Shown here: one piece after another, positions 1-5,720 of the stretch
Position numbering within the stretch: position 1 is the first letter of the stretch
How the letters are laid out: every line of letters begins with the position of its first letter
From: an uncultured Clostridia bacterium
Lineage (GTDB): Bacteria > Bacillota > Clostridia > Christensenellales > Aristaeellaceae
Assembly: GCA_946409855.1 (NCBI GenBank)
Contig: CAMJXZ010000192.1
Coordinates: forward strand, 1 to 6,536
Direction of reading: 5' to 3'
DNA: 6,536 nt
Notes under the pieces: model-generated
Told to the model about the DNA's origin: nothing
Seen by the model: only the letters and a program-made list of their open reading frames with translations
Databases searched by the model: none
Made by a program: the position numbers and the translations under genes

Positions 1-958
1 TCTGATAGCTGCCCATGAAGCAGCTGAGTTCCACCGTACAGGGCAGCATGCCCTCCGTACCAATGCGCACCGCCTCCGGCCGCAGCACGATTTCGCACTT
101 TTCTCCCTGCTCCCTGCCCGTATCCGTTTTCACGCTGACCTTGCCCGCGGGCAGCGAAACCTCGGTGATGCCCGCGCCGCTCCCGGCCACGGTGCCATGC
201 AGGAAATTGCATTCTCCGATGAAGTCCGCCACAAACTCACTGTTCGGCAGATAGTAGATCTCCATCGGGGTTCCCATCTGCGCGATAACGCCCTGCTTCA
301 TCAGGATAATCTGGTCCGAGATGGCCATGGCTTCGCTCTGATCGTGGGTCACATACACCGCCGTAATTCCCAGCTCCTGCTGGATACGGCGGATCTCCGT
401 CCGCATCTGCACCCGCAGCTTCGCGTCCAGGTTGCTCAGCGGCTCGTCAAAAAGCAGCACGCCCGGCTCCACGACCAGCGCCCGGGCCAGCGCGACGCGC
501 TGCTGCTGGCCGCCGGAAAGCTGGTTGGTCATGCGGTGTTCCATGCCGGACAGCTCCACCAGGGCCAGGATCTCCTTCACTCTTCTCTGGATTTCAGGGC
601 CCGGCACTTTCCGCAGCTTCAGCCCGTACGCCACATTGTCAAAAACGTTGTAATGCGGAAACAGGGCGTAGCTCTGGAACACCATGGCCGTATCGCGCTT
701 ATTGGGCGTCAGGCTGTTGATGGCTTCCCCGCCCAGAAAGATTTCTCCCTCGTCCGGCGACTCAAAGCCGGCGATCATCCGCAGCGTGGTGGTCTTTCCG
801 CAGCCGGACGGACCCAGCAGGGTCACGAAGGAGCCGGGCGCGATATCCAGCGACACGTCGTGAACGGCGTAGAAATCCTTGCCGGTTTTGGGGTCTTTGT
901 ATATTTTCGAGATGTGATCCAGCTTTACGCCCTTCGGCGTTTTTTTCGTGGTACTCAT
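1..958 (-). CDS. FbpC/AfuC-type ABC importer ATP-binding protein (C-terminus beyond window)
   Basis: This is the cytoplasmic ATPase that would power the permease encoded just upstream. The 319 visible residues begin MSTTKKTPKG. They contain Walker A GPSGCGKT (about 49-56), the Q-loop glutamine in VFQSYALFP (about 95), signature LSGGQQQR (147-154), Walker B VLLFDEP (167-173), D-loop SNLD (175-178) and H-switch His205 in VTHDQ. After about residue 285 comes a TOBE-like region (IVLRPEAVRIG, then CFMGSYQ), as in FbpC/PotA/MalK-type importers. The frame is open to the window edge, so the last part (perhaps 30-50 residues) is missing. The ATG follows the permease stop by only 4 bases, and its ribosome binding site AAGGAG lies inside the last permease codons, so translation is probably coupled. 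The ATPase class is certain. The substrate cannot be read from this subunit. Confidence 0.95.
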   Translation of the reverse strand, partial: MSTTKKTPKGVKLDHISKIYKDPKTGKDFYAVHDVSLDIAPGSFVTLLGPSGCGKTTTLRMIAGFESPDEGEIFLGGEAINSLTPNKRDTAMVFQSYALFPHYNVFDNVAYGLKLRKVPGPEIQRRVKEILALVELSGMEHRMTNQLSGGQQQRVALARALVVEPGVLLFDEPLSNLDAKLRVQMRTEIRRIQQELGITAVYVTHDQSEAMAISDQIILMKQGVIAQMGTPMEIYYLPNSEFVADFIGECNFLHGTVAGSGAGITEVSLPAGKVSVKTDTGREQGEKCEIVLRPEAVRIGTEGMLPCTVELSCFMGSYQ

Positions 959-962
959 GGTT

Positions 963-3053
963 TTACTCCTTTCCGTTCACGGCGCGGCTGGTGCCGAAGT
1001 ATTTGATGAGCAGGTTCATGATCAGAATGGCGGCGTAGGTTATCATGATCAGAACCGTTGCGTATGCGCAGGCAACGCCGAATTCACCCTTTTCCGCGTA
1101 TTCGTTGATGCGGCAGGTAATCAGCAGATATCTCGGAGTCACCAGCAGGATCACCGCGCTGATGGCGGTGATGGAACGGACGAAGGTGGTGACGAGGCCG
1201 CTGAAGAAAGAGTCCTTGATCAGCGGCAATGTCACGGACATGAACACTTTCCCGCTTCCGGCGCCCATATCATAGGCGGATTCCTCGATGGATTTGTCGA
1301 TCTGCCGGAGCGCCGATATACCGCTTCGGGTGCCGGTGGGCAGCGAGCGGACCACAAAGACAATGATCAGGATGAGCCCTGTCCCGTAAATGCCCTGGAG
1401 GAAGCCGGTGCGGAAAACACCGCCGACGAAACCGCGGATGTAACCGACGCCCAGAACCGTGCCGGGAACAGCCATAGCCAGCATGGAGACAAATTCAATA
1501 AAGAACTTGCCGTGGAATTTTTTCTTGACGACCAGATACGATATGATCATGGACAAAAGCGCGGTGACCGGAGAGGCGATCAGAGACAGGATGAACGAGT
1601 CGGAAAAAGCCTTCCATCCGCCTTCCGAGAACATCTTGGCAAACCATTTGGTCGTCAGGGAATAATCCCTGCCCCAAAGCGTGAACAGCGCGCCGAAAGG
1701 AACCGCGATGTACATCAGGACCACGAACACGGAGACAATGATGCAGAAGGTGGAAAGGGGATACCGGACGGATTTGTCCTCGATCAGCATGCGCGCCCGG
1801 GAGGCTTTTCCGGTCAGCGTCGCAGCGGTCTTTTTTTCCAGTACGTATTTCTGGATCAGGAAAAGCCCCAGTGTCAGCACAAGCAGCACCACGGTCATGG
1901 CGGACGCGCCGTTGATGTCGTAATTGCCGCCGGTGATCCGGAGATAAATCGTCGTGGCCAGGGTGTCAAAAGAACCGCCGATCATCATGGGGTTGGCAAA
2001 ATCGGCAACGGATTCAATAAAGGTCACCAGGAAAGCGTTGCCCAGGCCGGGCAGCAGCAGCGGTAAAGTGACCGTGGTAAATACCCTCCAGCGGCTGGCG
2101 CCCATGTCCCGCGCGGCTTCCTCCATGGAAGGGTCTATGTTTTTCAGCAGCCCTTTCAGCATCAGATACACGACCGGGAAGAAAGTCAGGGTCTGTACGA
2201 TGACAATGCCCCACATGCCGTAAATATCGTTGTCAAAGATGCCGAACAGTTCCCTGGTTACCAGACCGCTCTTTCCGAACAGGAGAATCATGGACAGGGA
2301 CAGCACGAAAGGCGGTGAAACGACGGGCAGCAGAGAGACCACGTCGAAAAGCTTCTTGACGAATTTTACCCGGATGTGAACGTATACATCCACATAAGCA
2401 AACAGCAGACCGATCAGCAAAGAGCCAAAGCTGGTCAGCTCACCGAGCAGCAGGGTGTTGCGCAGCGCGTAATTAAACGTGTAATCCTTAAAAATCCTCG
2501 GGAACGCGTCGAGGGTCCAGTAGTTGGCGTCCAGCTTGACATGGATATCCGCGGGGTCAATGCCGCTGATTTTCTTGATGACCCGTCCGGTGCCGAGGAA
2601 TATGGCGGGGACTTCCTGGGGGATCATCAGTTCGTCCACCGAAAGCCAGATCGCCTTGCTTTTGTTGTTCATCACCCGCAGGTACAGCCGGCCGCCTTTC
2701 TTCGCGTCGGACAGCTTTGCCTGCCGGGCAAAAAGGCCTGTGGAAGCGTAAAGCGGGATCAATTTGGGCTGGGGCTCTGCCTCGCCCGCCTTGGTCAGCG
2801 AAGCGAACAGCAGATCGGAATCCTTTTGCGCGATGCTTCCGTCGGCGGTATAATAATCCGGCGGCTCTTTGGTCAGGCTGGCCACGCTGTACAGCTCTGT
2901 CTGCTGCACCAGTACGCTGTCCAGCAGAAGCATGGCCAGCGGATACAGGATAAACAGGGACAGAAAGAGGAACAGAATGATGATGGTGATGACCATGACC
3001 GGGTCGCCGAAAAACTTCTTGCGGTCCAGTTTCGAACTTTGATTTTTGTTCAT
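963..3053 (-). CDS. Fused two-domain ABC importer permease (FbpB/AfuB type) with large extracytoplasmic insertion
   Basis: This is the membrane subunit, with both permease halves in one 696-residue chain. The first half has a hydrophobic helix at about 20-45, a mostly hydrophilic segment at about 46-192, and membrane helices at about 198-402, with EAA loop EEAARDMGASRWRVF (311-325). The second half spans about 433-684, with EAA loop EESAYDMGAGSGKVF (590-604). The two EAA loops are the coupling sites for the ATPase. Ordinary FbpB permeases are nearer 500-550 residues. The excess here is mostly the segment between helices 1 and 2, which should face outside. From memory, AfuB-type permeases are similarly long, near 690 residues. 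The start is supported by GGGAGG at 3062-3067, eight bases upstream. It is the second gene of the importer operon, after the binding protein and before the ATPase. Confidence 0.94.
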   Translation of the reverse strand: MNKNQSSKLDRKKFFGDPVMVITIIILFLFLSLFILYPLAMLLLDSVLVQQTELYSVASLTKEPPDYYTADGSIAQKDSDLLFASLTKAGEAEPQPKLIPLYASTGLFARQAKLSDAKKGGRLYLRVMNNKSKAIWLSVDELMIPQEVPAIFLGTGRVIKKISGIDPADIHVKLDANYWTLDAFPRIFKDYTFNYALRNTLLLGELTSFGSLLIGLLFAYVDVYVHIRVKFVKKLFDVVSLLPVVSPPFVLSLSMILLFGKSGLVTRELFGIFDNDIYGMWGIVIVQTLTFFPVVYLMLKGLLKNIDPSMEEAARDMGASRWRVFTTVTLPLLLPGLGNAFLVTFIESVADFANPMMIGGSFDTLATTIYLRITGGNYDINGASAMTVVLLVLTLGLFLIQKYVLEKKTAATLTGKASRARMLIEDKSVRYPLSTFCIIVSVFVVLMYIAVPFGALFTLWGRDYSLTTKWFAKMFSEGGWKAFSDSFILSLIASPVTALLSMIISYLVVKKKFHGKFFIEFVSMLAMAVPGTVLGVGYIRGFVGGVFRTGFLQGIYGTGLILIIVFVVRSLPTGTRSGISALRQIDKSIEESAYDMGAGSGKVFMSVTLPLIKDSFFSGLVTTFVRSITAISAVILLVTPRYLLITCRINEYAEKGEFGVACAYATVLIMITYAAILIMNLLIKYFGTSRAVNGKE

Positions 3054-3079
3054 TCGTTTTTCCTCCCTTGTGGGGGATG

Positions 3080-3112
3080 AAAAGGGGGACGGGGCTGACG
3101 CCTCGTCCCCCT
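3080..3112 (-). terminator. Hairpin between binding-protein and permease genes; probable partial terminator
   Basis: On the minus strand a 13-bp stem, with one internal A/C mismatch and a 4-base loop (3096-3099), pairs 3100-3112 with 3083-3095. It is very GC-rich (five consecutive G-C pairs near the base) and is followed by only four T residues (3083-3080). It lies 29 bases after the binding-protein stop and ends before the permease ribosome binding site. No new promoter for the permease is visible in the remaining gap. Read-through is therefore needed, and the likely role is attenuation or protection of the binding-protein mRNA 3' end, as seen after the first gene of many ABC importer operons. 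On the plus strand no T-tract follows, so it is not a plus-strand terminator. Confidence 0.72.
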
Positions 3113-3141
3113 GGTATGCGGGTGTATATCAGGAATGGGTA

Positions 3142-4224
3142 TTATTCGGTCTTGAAGCGGCTGTCGGCGGCGGCGCCCAGGGCGTCAAAGTAATCCGCCA
3201 CATACTTGCTGGTATTGGCCTTGGCGTCCGCAAAGTCATAATCGATGGTCTTGGAAGGATCCAGTTCCGGGAAGGCGGCCAGAGCGGCAGGCATTTCGGC
3301 ATTGTCAATGACCAGGAACTGGTAGCTGCCGGCATCGTCAGCCAGCTCGACGCAGTCGGGAGACAGGGCGTATTCGATCCACAGCTTCGCGGCGTTCTCG
3401 TGCTTGCAGCCTTCGAAAATGGCGGTGGAGCCGATTTCAAAGGAGGTGCCGTCCTCGGGAATGATCAGGCCGATGTTGTCATAGCCCTGCAGGATCTGGT
3501 ACACACCGTCATGCAGGAAGCCGATGCCGATGGTGCACTGGCCGATGCCGACGTTCTTGGAGGGGCCGGAGCCGGATTTGGTGTACTGGGCGATGTTCTT
3601 GTCCAGTTCGACCAGGAAGCCGATGCCTTCATCGTGGCCCTTCATCTGGACCATGGTGTTGATGACCAGTTTGGCGGTGCCGGCGGTGTTGGGGTTGGAC
3701 AGCCAGATCAGGCCCTTGTATTCATCCTTGAGCAGGTCTGCCCAGGACTTGGGCGCTTCCAGGCCCAGGCGGGCAAGCTCGTCCTTGTTCACCATGAAGC
3801 CCAGGATGCCCTGGTAAATGCCGTACCAGTAGCCTTCGGCGTCCCGGTAATAGGGTTTGGTCAGGTGGGAAGCGTTTTTGGCTTCATAAGCCATCAGCAG
3901 GCCCGCGGCGGCAGACTCATTATACGGGTCGTTGGTGCCGCCAAACCATACATCGGCGGAAGGATCGCCGTTTTCGTTGTTGATCTTCGCCTGGACCTCG
4001 CCGGTGGACAGGCGCTGATAGCTGACCTTGATGCCGAACATTTCCTCAAAATGCTTGCAGGCGGCGATCAGATAGGGCTCTTCGCAGGAGCCGTAAACGA
4101 TCAGTTCACCGTCTTCCTGCGCGGCCTTGATCAGTTCGGGGTCAAAGTCGCTGACATCGGCGAACGCGGATACAGAGCAAAGCAGCATTACGACGGCTAA
4201 GAGTATACCCAGGGTTTTCTTCAT
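3142..4224 (-). CDS. Secreted ABC importer substrate-binding protein, FbpA/AfuA-like (COG1840 type)
   Basis: This 360-residue extracytoplasmic binding protein would deliver a small anionic ligand or metal to the permease encoded downstream. Residues 1-22 are a signal peptide (MKKTLGILLAVVMLLCSVSA, then FA) with an AFA|D signal peptidase I site. Cys16 is preceded by M-L-L, which is not a lipobox. Family-typical stretches are LIVYGSCEEPYL (41-52), SADVWFGGTNDPY (89-101), YQGILGFMVNKDEL (137-150), IGIGFLHDGVYQ (232-243), IIPEDGTSFEIG (254-265) and the C-terminal ALSPDCVEL. The only Tyr-Tyr pair (125-126) lies far upstream of the place where FbpA has its iron-binding pair. His238-Asp239 and Glu263 resemble residues I recall as ligand contacts in AfuA, a hexose-phosphate binder. 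It is the first gene of the operon. The start has AAGGAGG upstream (within 4236-4244), 11 bases from the ATG. The fold and role are firm. The ligand is not. Confidence 0.93.
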   Translation of the reverse strand: MKKTLGILLAVVMLLCSVSAFADVSDFDPELIKAAQEDGELIVYGSCEEPYLIAACKHFEEMFGIKVSYQRLSTGEVQAKINNENGDPSADVWFGGTNDPYNESAAAGLLMAYEAKNASHLTKPYYRDAEGYWYGIYQGILGFMVNKDELARLGLEAPKSWADLLKDEYKGLIWLSNPNTAGTAKLVINTMVQMKGHDEGIGFLVELDKNIAQYTKSGSGPSKNVGIGQCTIGIGFLHDGVYQILQGYDNIGLIIPEDGTSFEIGSTAIFEGCKHENAAKLWIEYALSPDCVELADDAGSYQFLVIDNAEMPAALAAFPELDPSKTIDYDFADAKANTSKYVADYFDALGAAADSRFKTE

Positions 4225-4247
4225 AGTATGGGAAACCTCCTTTTATT

Positions 4248-4267
4248 GCCTGCTCGCGGGAGCAGGC
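4248..4267 (-). promoter_or_regulatory. Perfect 8-bp stem-loop in the leader of the importer operon
   Basis: The arms GCCTGCTC and GAGCAGGC flank a four-base loop. In the minus-strand transcript the hairpin lies within the roughly 56-base leader and ends only a few bases before the AAGGAGG that serves the binding-protein gene. No run of U follows it on that strand (the next bases are AATAAAAGG), so it is not a classical terminator. It could stabilise the 5' end of the mRNA, tune ribosome access or bind a protein. On the plus strand it is followed by only TTT and has no gene upstream to terminate. Confidence 0.6.
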
Positions 4268-4287
4268 TTTGTCATTGAATTGGTCAT

Positions 4288-4316
4288 ATTATAACCTGAT
4301 AATCTATGTTTGTCAA
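4288..4316 (-). promoter_or_regulatory. Consensus sigma-A promoter of the importer operon
   Basis: On the minus strand TTGACA (4316-4311) and TATAAT (4293-4288) are both perfect consensus hexamers separated by exactly 17 bases. Transcription should start near 4281, giving a leader of about 56 bases before the ATG at 4224. Such a strong core promoter suits abundant binding-protein synthesis and implies that any control is by repression or in the leader. Confidence 0.88.
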
Positions 4317-4382
4317 TTCGTCCGGGTATTTTTTCAATTTGTTCCGCCTGCGGATCCATGTCCCGATTTCCGGTTTTACATC

Positions 4383-4395
4383 TGTCAAGTTGACA
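4383..4395. promoter_or_regulatory. 13-bp perfect palindrome TGTCAAGTTGACA overlapping a -35 box
   Basis: TGTCAA and TTGACA are exact reverse complements about a single central G. The right arm is the -35 hexamer of the plus-strand VanY-type gene promoter. The left arm also reads TTGACA on the minus strand, but no -10 element lies at the right distance on that side, so a divergent promoter here is unlikely. A dimeric repressor could bind this site. The symmetry may also be partly fortuitous. Confidence 0.4.
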
Positions 4396-4418
4396 CAAAG
4401 CGGTTTTCGGTTTATATT
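4390..4418 (+). promoter_or_regulatory. Sigma-A promoter of the VanY-type peptidase gene
   Basis: TTGACA (4390-4395), a 17-base spacer and TATATT (4413-4418) give a near-consensus promoter. The start point should be about 4424, leaving a leader of about 68 bases. This rules out the GTG codon at 4421 as a practical translation start. Confidence 0.82.
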
Positions 4419-4492
4419 GTGTGAGAACAGCCGCTGCGGGTTTTTGGGTGTACCGACAAGCCCAAAGACGGACGAATCCGGAGGATGGACTG

Positions 4493-5428
4493 ATGAAGAA
4501 ACCGTTCATGAAAAAAACGCTGGCAGGCCTGCTGGCCGTCATTTTTGCATTGTCTTTTTCTTTTCCTGTTTTTGCGGCAGGCACCCTCGCCAAAGGATCC
4601 CGAGGGCAGGAAGTAAAAAAGCTGCAGCAGCGGCTGACGGAGCTCGGATTTTCGCCCGGAAAAGCAGACGGGGTTTTCGGCGGCGCGACAGCCCTGGCGC
4701 TTCAGTTTTTCCAGGGACGCAACGGCCTTTCGATGACCGGCAAGGCGGACGCGGATACGCTGGCGCTTCTGTACGGCGATGACGCGAAAGGGGCGGAACC
4801 GACGGACGATGAAGTCAAGGGGTATGTGACCGAAAACGGGCTGCCGCTGCTTGTCAATCTGGATCATCCGCTGCCGGAAGGCTATGTATACTATGACCTG
4901 GTGGTGATGAACCAGTACTGCGATAAGTCCGTGGTAAAGATCAAGCATCAGAACACGTTTGCCGAGCGGGAAGCGGTCGACGCCCTGATGGTCATGCTGA
5001 AGGCGGCGAAAGCGGCCGGCATCGGCAGCTGGCAGATCAGTGCCGCCGGCCGGACGGTGGCCGATCAGCAGAGCCTGATGAACAGCCGGGTCAATACATA
5101 CGTAAAAAACGGCCTGAGCAAAAAGAAGGCGCAGACAGCCGCGAGCAAGCTGGTGGCCCAGCCCGGATGCAGCGAACATCACCTGGGGACCTGTTTTGAT
5201 ATCACTGTGCCGGGGAAAACCTTCGCGGGCACCAAACAGCACAAATGGCTTTTGGCCAACTGCTGGGATTACGGCTTCATCCTGCGCTATACGAAGGAAA
5301 AAACCGAAATCACCGGTTTTTCCGCGGAAGCATGGCATTTCCGCTATGTGGGCGTCGAGCATGCCCTGAAAATGAAGGAAATGGATTTCTGCCTGGAAGA
5401 ATATATCGCGTGGATGGAAGCACAGTGA
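4493..5428 (+). CDS. Secreted peptidoglycan-binding, VanY-type D-alanyl-D-alanine carboxypeptidase
   Basis: The 311-residue product has a signal peptide at 1-28 (MKKPFMKKTLAGLLAVIFAL onward, ending VFA|AG). A PG_binding_1 domain follows at about 34-93 (KGSRGQEVKKLQQRLTELGF, then DGVFGGATALALQFFQ), and a VanY/M15B zinc peptidase domain covers about 130-295. The zinc and catalytic residues are present: SEHHLGTCFD (227-236), a form of SxHxxGxxxD giving ligands His229 and Asp236, and EAWHF giving Glu279 and His282. It should trim the terminal D-alanine from wall stem peptides outside the cell, in wall maintenance. There is no VanRS/VanHAX context, so glycopeptide resistance is not implied. The ATG at 4493 has GGAGG at 4480-4484. 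The upstream in-frame extension begins at the transcription start and would bury the signal peptide. It is monocistronic and divergent from the importer operon. Confidence 0.93.
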   Translation: MKKPFMKKTLAGLLAVIFALSFSFPVFAAGTLAKGSRGQEVKKLQQRLTELGFSPGKADGVFGGATALALQFFQGRNGLSMTGKADADTLALLYGDDAKGAEPTDDEVKGYVTENGLPLLVNLDHPLPEGYVYYDLVVMNQYCDKSVVKIKHQNTFAEREAVDALMVMLKAAKAAGIGSWQISAAGRTVADQQSLMNSRVNTYVKNGLSKKKAQTAASKLVAQPGCSEHHLGTCFDITVPGKTFAGTKQHKWLLANCWDYGFILRYTKEKTEITGFSAEAWHFRYVGVEHALKMKEMDFCLEEYIAWMEAQ

Positions 5429-5521
5429 TACCGCTTTCCTGACCCGGACCGGCAGGGATGAGCGGCGCTTACAATCAGACGGACAAACAAGAATCATTCA
5501 TCATCTTTGTTATGATCGATC

Positions 5522-5566
5522 GTGCTCCCGGCATCAGCGCATGAAGTGCCGCGGAGTACTTTTTTT
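5522..5566 (+). terminator. Long bulged intrinsic terminator after the VanY-type gene
   Basis: GTGCTCC (5522-5528) pairs with GGAGTAC (5553-5559, one G-U), CGGCA (5529-5533) with TGCCG (5547-5551), and TCA (5534-5536) with TGA (5542-5544). The loop is 5 bases, C5552 is a single-base bulge and AG at 5545-5546 is a two-base bulge. Seven T residues follow directly (5560-5566). It lies about 93 bases beyond the stop at 5428 and before the next promoter, so it closes the single-gene unit. The stretch between the stop and the hairpin holds no gene that I can support. Confidence 0.85.
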
Positions 5567-5586
5567 GCCGAAACGCAACTGAAAAT

Positions 5587-5609
5587 AACATTTGATCCCG
5601 TCAGATGTT
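5587..5609. repeat. Imperfect inverted repeat upstream of the exporter promoter
   Basis: AACATTTG (5587-5594) and CAGATGTT (5602-5609) form a dyad with seven of eight positions matching, around a 7-base centre. It ends 12 bases before the -35 box at 5622. The position suits an operator or activator site, but symmetry of this quality can occur by chance. Confidence 0.35.
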
Positions 5610-5621
5610 CGGTTTTGTTGG

Positions 5622-5650
5622 TGGACAGCCGACGTCCTGTCCGGTATAAT
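5622..5650 (+). promoter_or_regulatory. Sigma-A promoter of the ABC-2 exporter operon
   Basis: TGGACA (5622-5627) and TATAAT (5645-5650) are separated by 17 bases: a five-of-six -35 and a perfect -10. Transcription should start near 5656-5658, giving a leader of about 64 bases before the ATG at 5721. It lies downstream of the previous gene's terminator, so the exporter is an independent unit. Confidence 0.83.
5623..5642. promoter_or_regulatory. Inverted repeat GGACAG-N8-CTGTCC across the -35 box and spacer; candidate operator
   Basis: The two 6-bp arms are exact reverse complements around 8 bases (5629-5636). The left arm covers five bases of the -35 hexamer, and the right arm ends two bases before the -10. 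A dimeric repressor bound here would block RNA polymerase. The repeat lies upstream of the start point, so it is not a leader RNA hairpin. Exporter operons of this kind are often controlled by TetR-, PadR- or GntR-type regulators, but none is encoded in the window, so the regulator class is open. Confidence 0.5.
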
Positions 5651-5669
5651 ATGTTGCGGATGGTAGCAA

Positions 5670-5696
5670 AAGTATGACTTTGTGCCATAAGTATGA
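5670..5696 (+). repeat. Two 8-bp direct repeats AAGTATGA in the exporter leader
   Basis: Identical copies lie at 5670-5677 and 5689-5696, spaced 19 bases start to start, between the predicted transcription start and the ribosome binding site. The spacing is close to two helical turns, but the copies are short and A/T-rich, so function is uncertain. Confidence 0.3.
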
Positions 5697-5720
5697 ATTG
5701 CCTTGAGGAGTGTGATCTCC

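Noticed and set aside
948..2066. A 372-codon open frame on the plus strand
   Set aside because: It lies wholly opposite the permease gene. Its product is hydrophilic and rich in His, Gln, Asp and Gly, with no recognisable domain, as expected for the antisense of a membrane-protein gene.
3046..4200. A 384-codon open frame on the plus strand
   Set aside because: It is antisense to the binding-protein gene, is compositionally skewed (Gly, Val, Ala, Asp) and matches no family. The minus-strand gene has a signal peptide, ribosome binding site and promoter.
4297..4316. Possible Fur/iron box near the importer promoter
   Set aside because: Only one half-site (TGATAAT at 4297-4303) is present and the opposite half does not match, so iron control cannot be claimed.
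4383..4418. WalR-type site at the wall-peptidase promoter
   Set aside because: The sequence is a palindrome TGTCAA-G-TTGACA, not a direct repeat of TGTWAH with a 5-base gap. The third T and W positions do not fit.
4421..4492. N-terminal extension of the VanY-type protein from GTG at 4421
   Set aside because: The codon is at or before the predicted transcription start, and the extension would place 24 residues in front of a clear signal peptide. The ATG at 4493 has its own GGAGG.
4493..5428. Vancomycin resistance determinant
   Set aside because: A VanY domain alone, fused to a peptidoglycan-binding domain and without vanR/S/H/A/X neighbours, is typical of ordinary wall-trimming enzymes.
4412..5497. 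A 361-codon open frame on the minus strand
   Set aside because: It is antisense to the VanY-type gene, whose zinc motifs, signal peptide, promoter and terminator all lie on the plus strand.
5429..5521. Small gene or RNA between the VanY-type gene and its terminator
   Set aside because: No frame with a ribosome binding site is present. The only structure is a weak A/T-rich inverted repeat around 5488-5513, so it reads as a 3' untranslated region.
5622..5650. MerR-type promoter at the exporter operon
   Set aside because: MerR-family promoters have a long spacer (19-20 bases) with a centred dyad. Here the spacer is the ordinary 17 bases and the dyad covers the -35 box.
5703..5720. TTG start for the exporter ATPase
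   Set aside because: It overlaps the AGGAG ribosome binding site that serves the ATG at 5721. The family normally starts with a short lead into the first strand, as from MIETRNLTKKYG.
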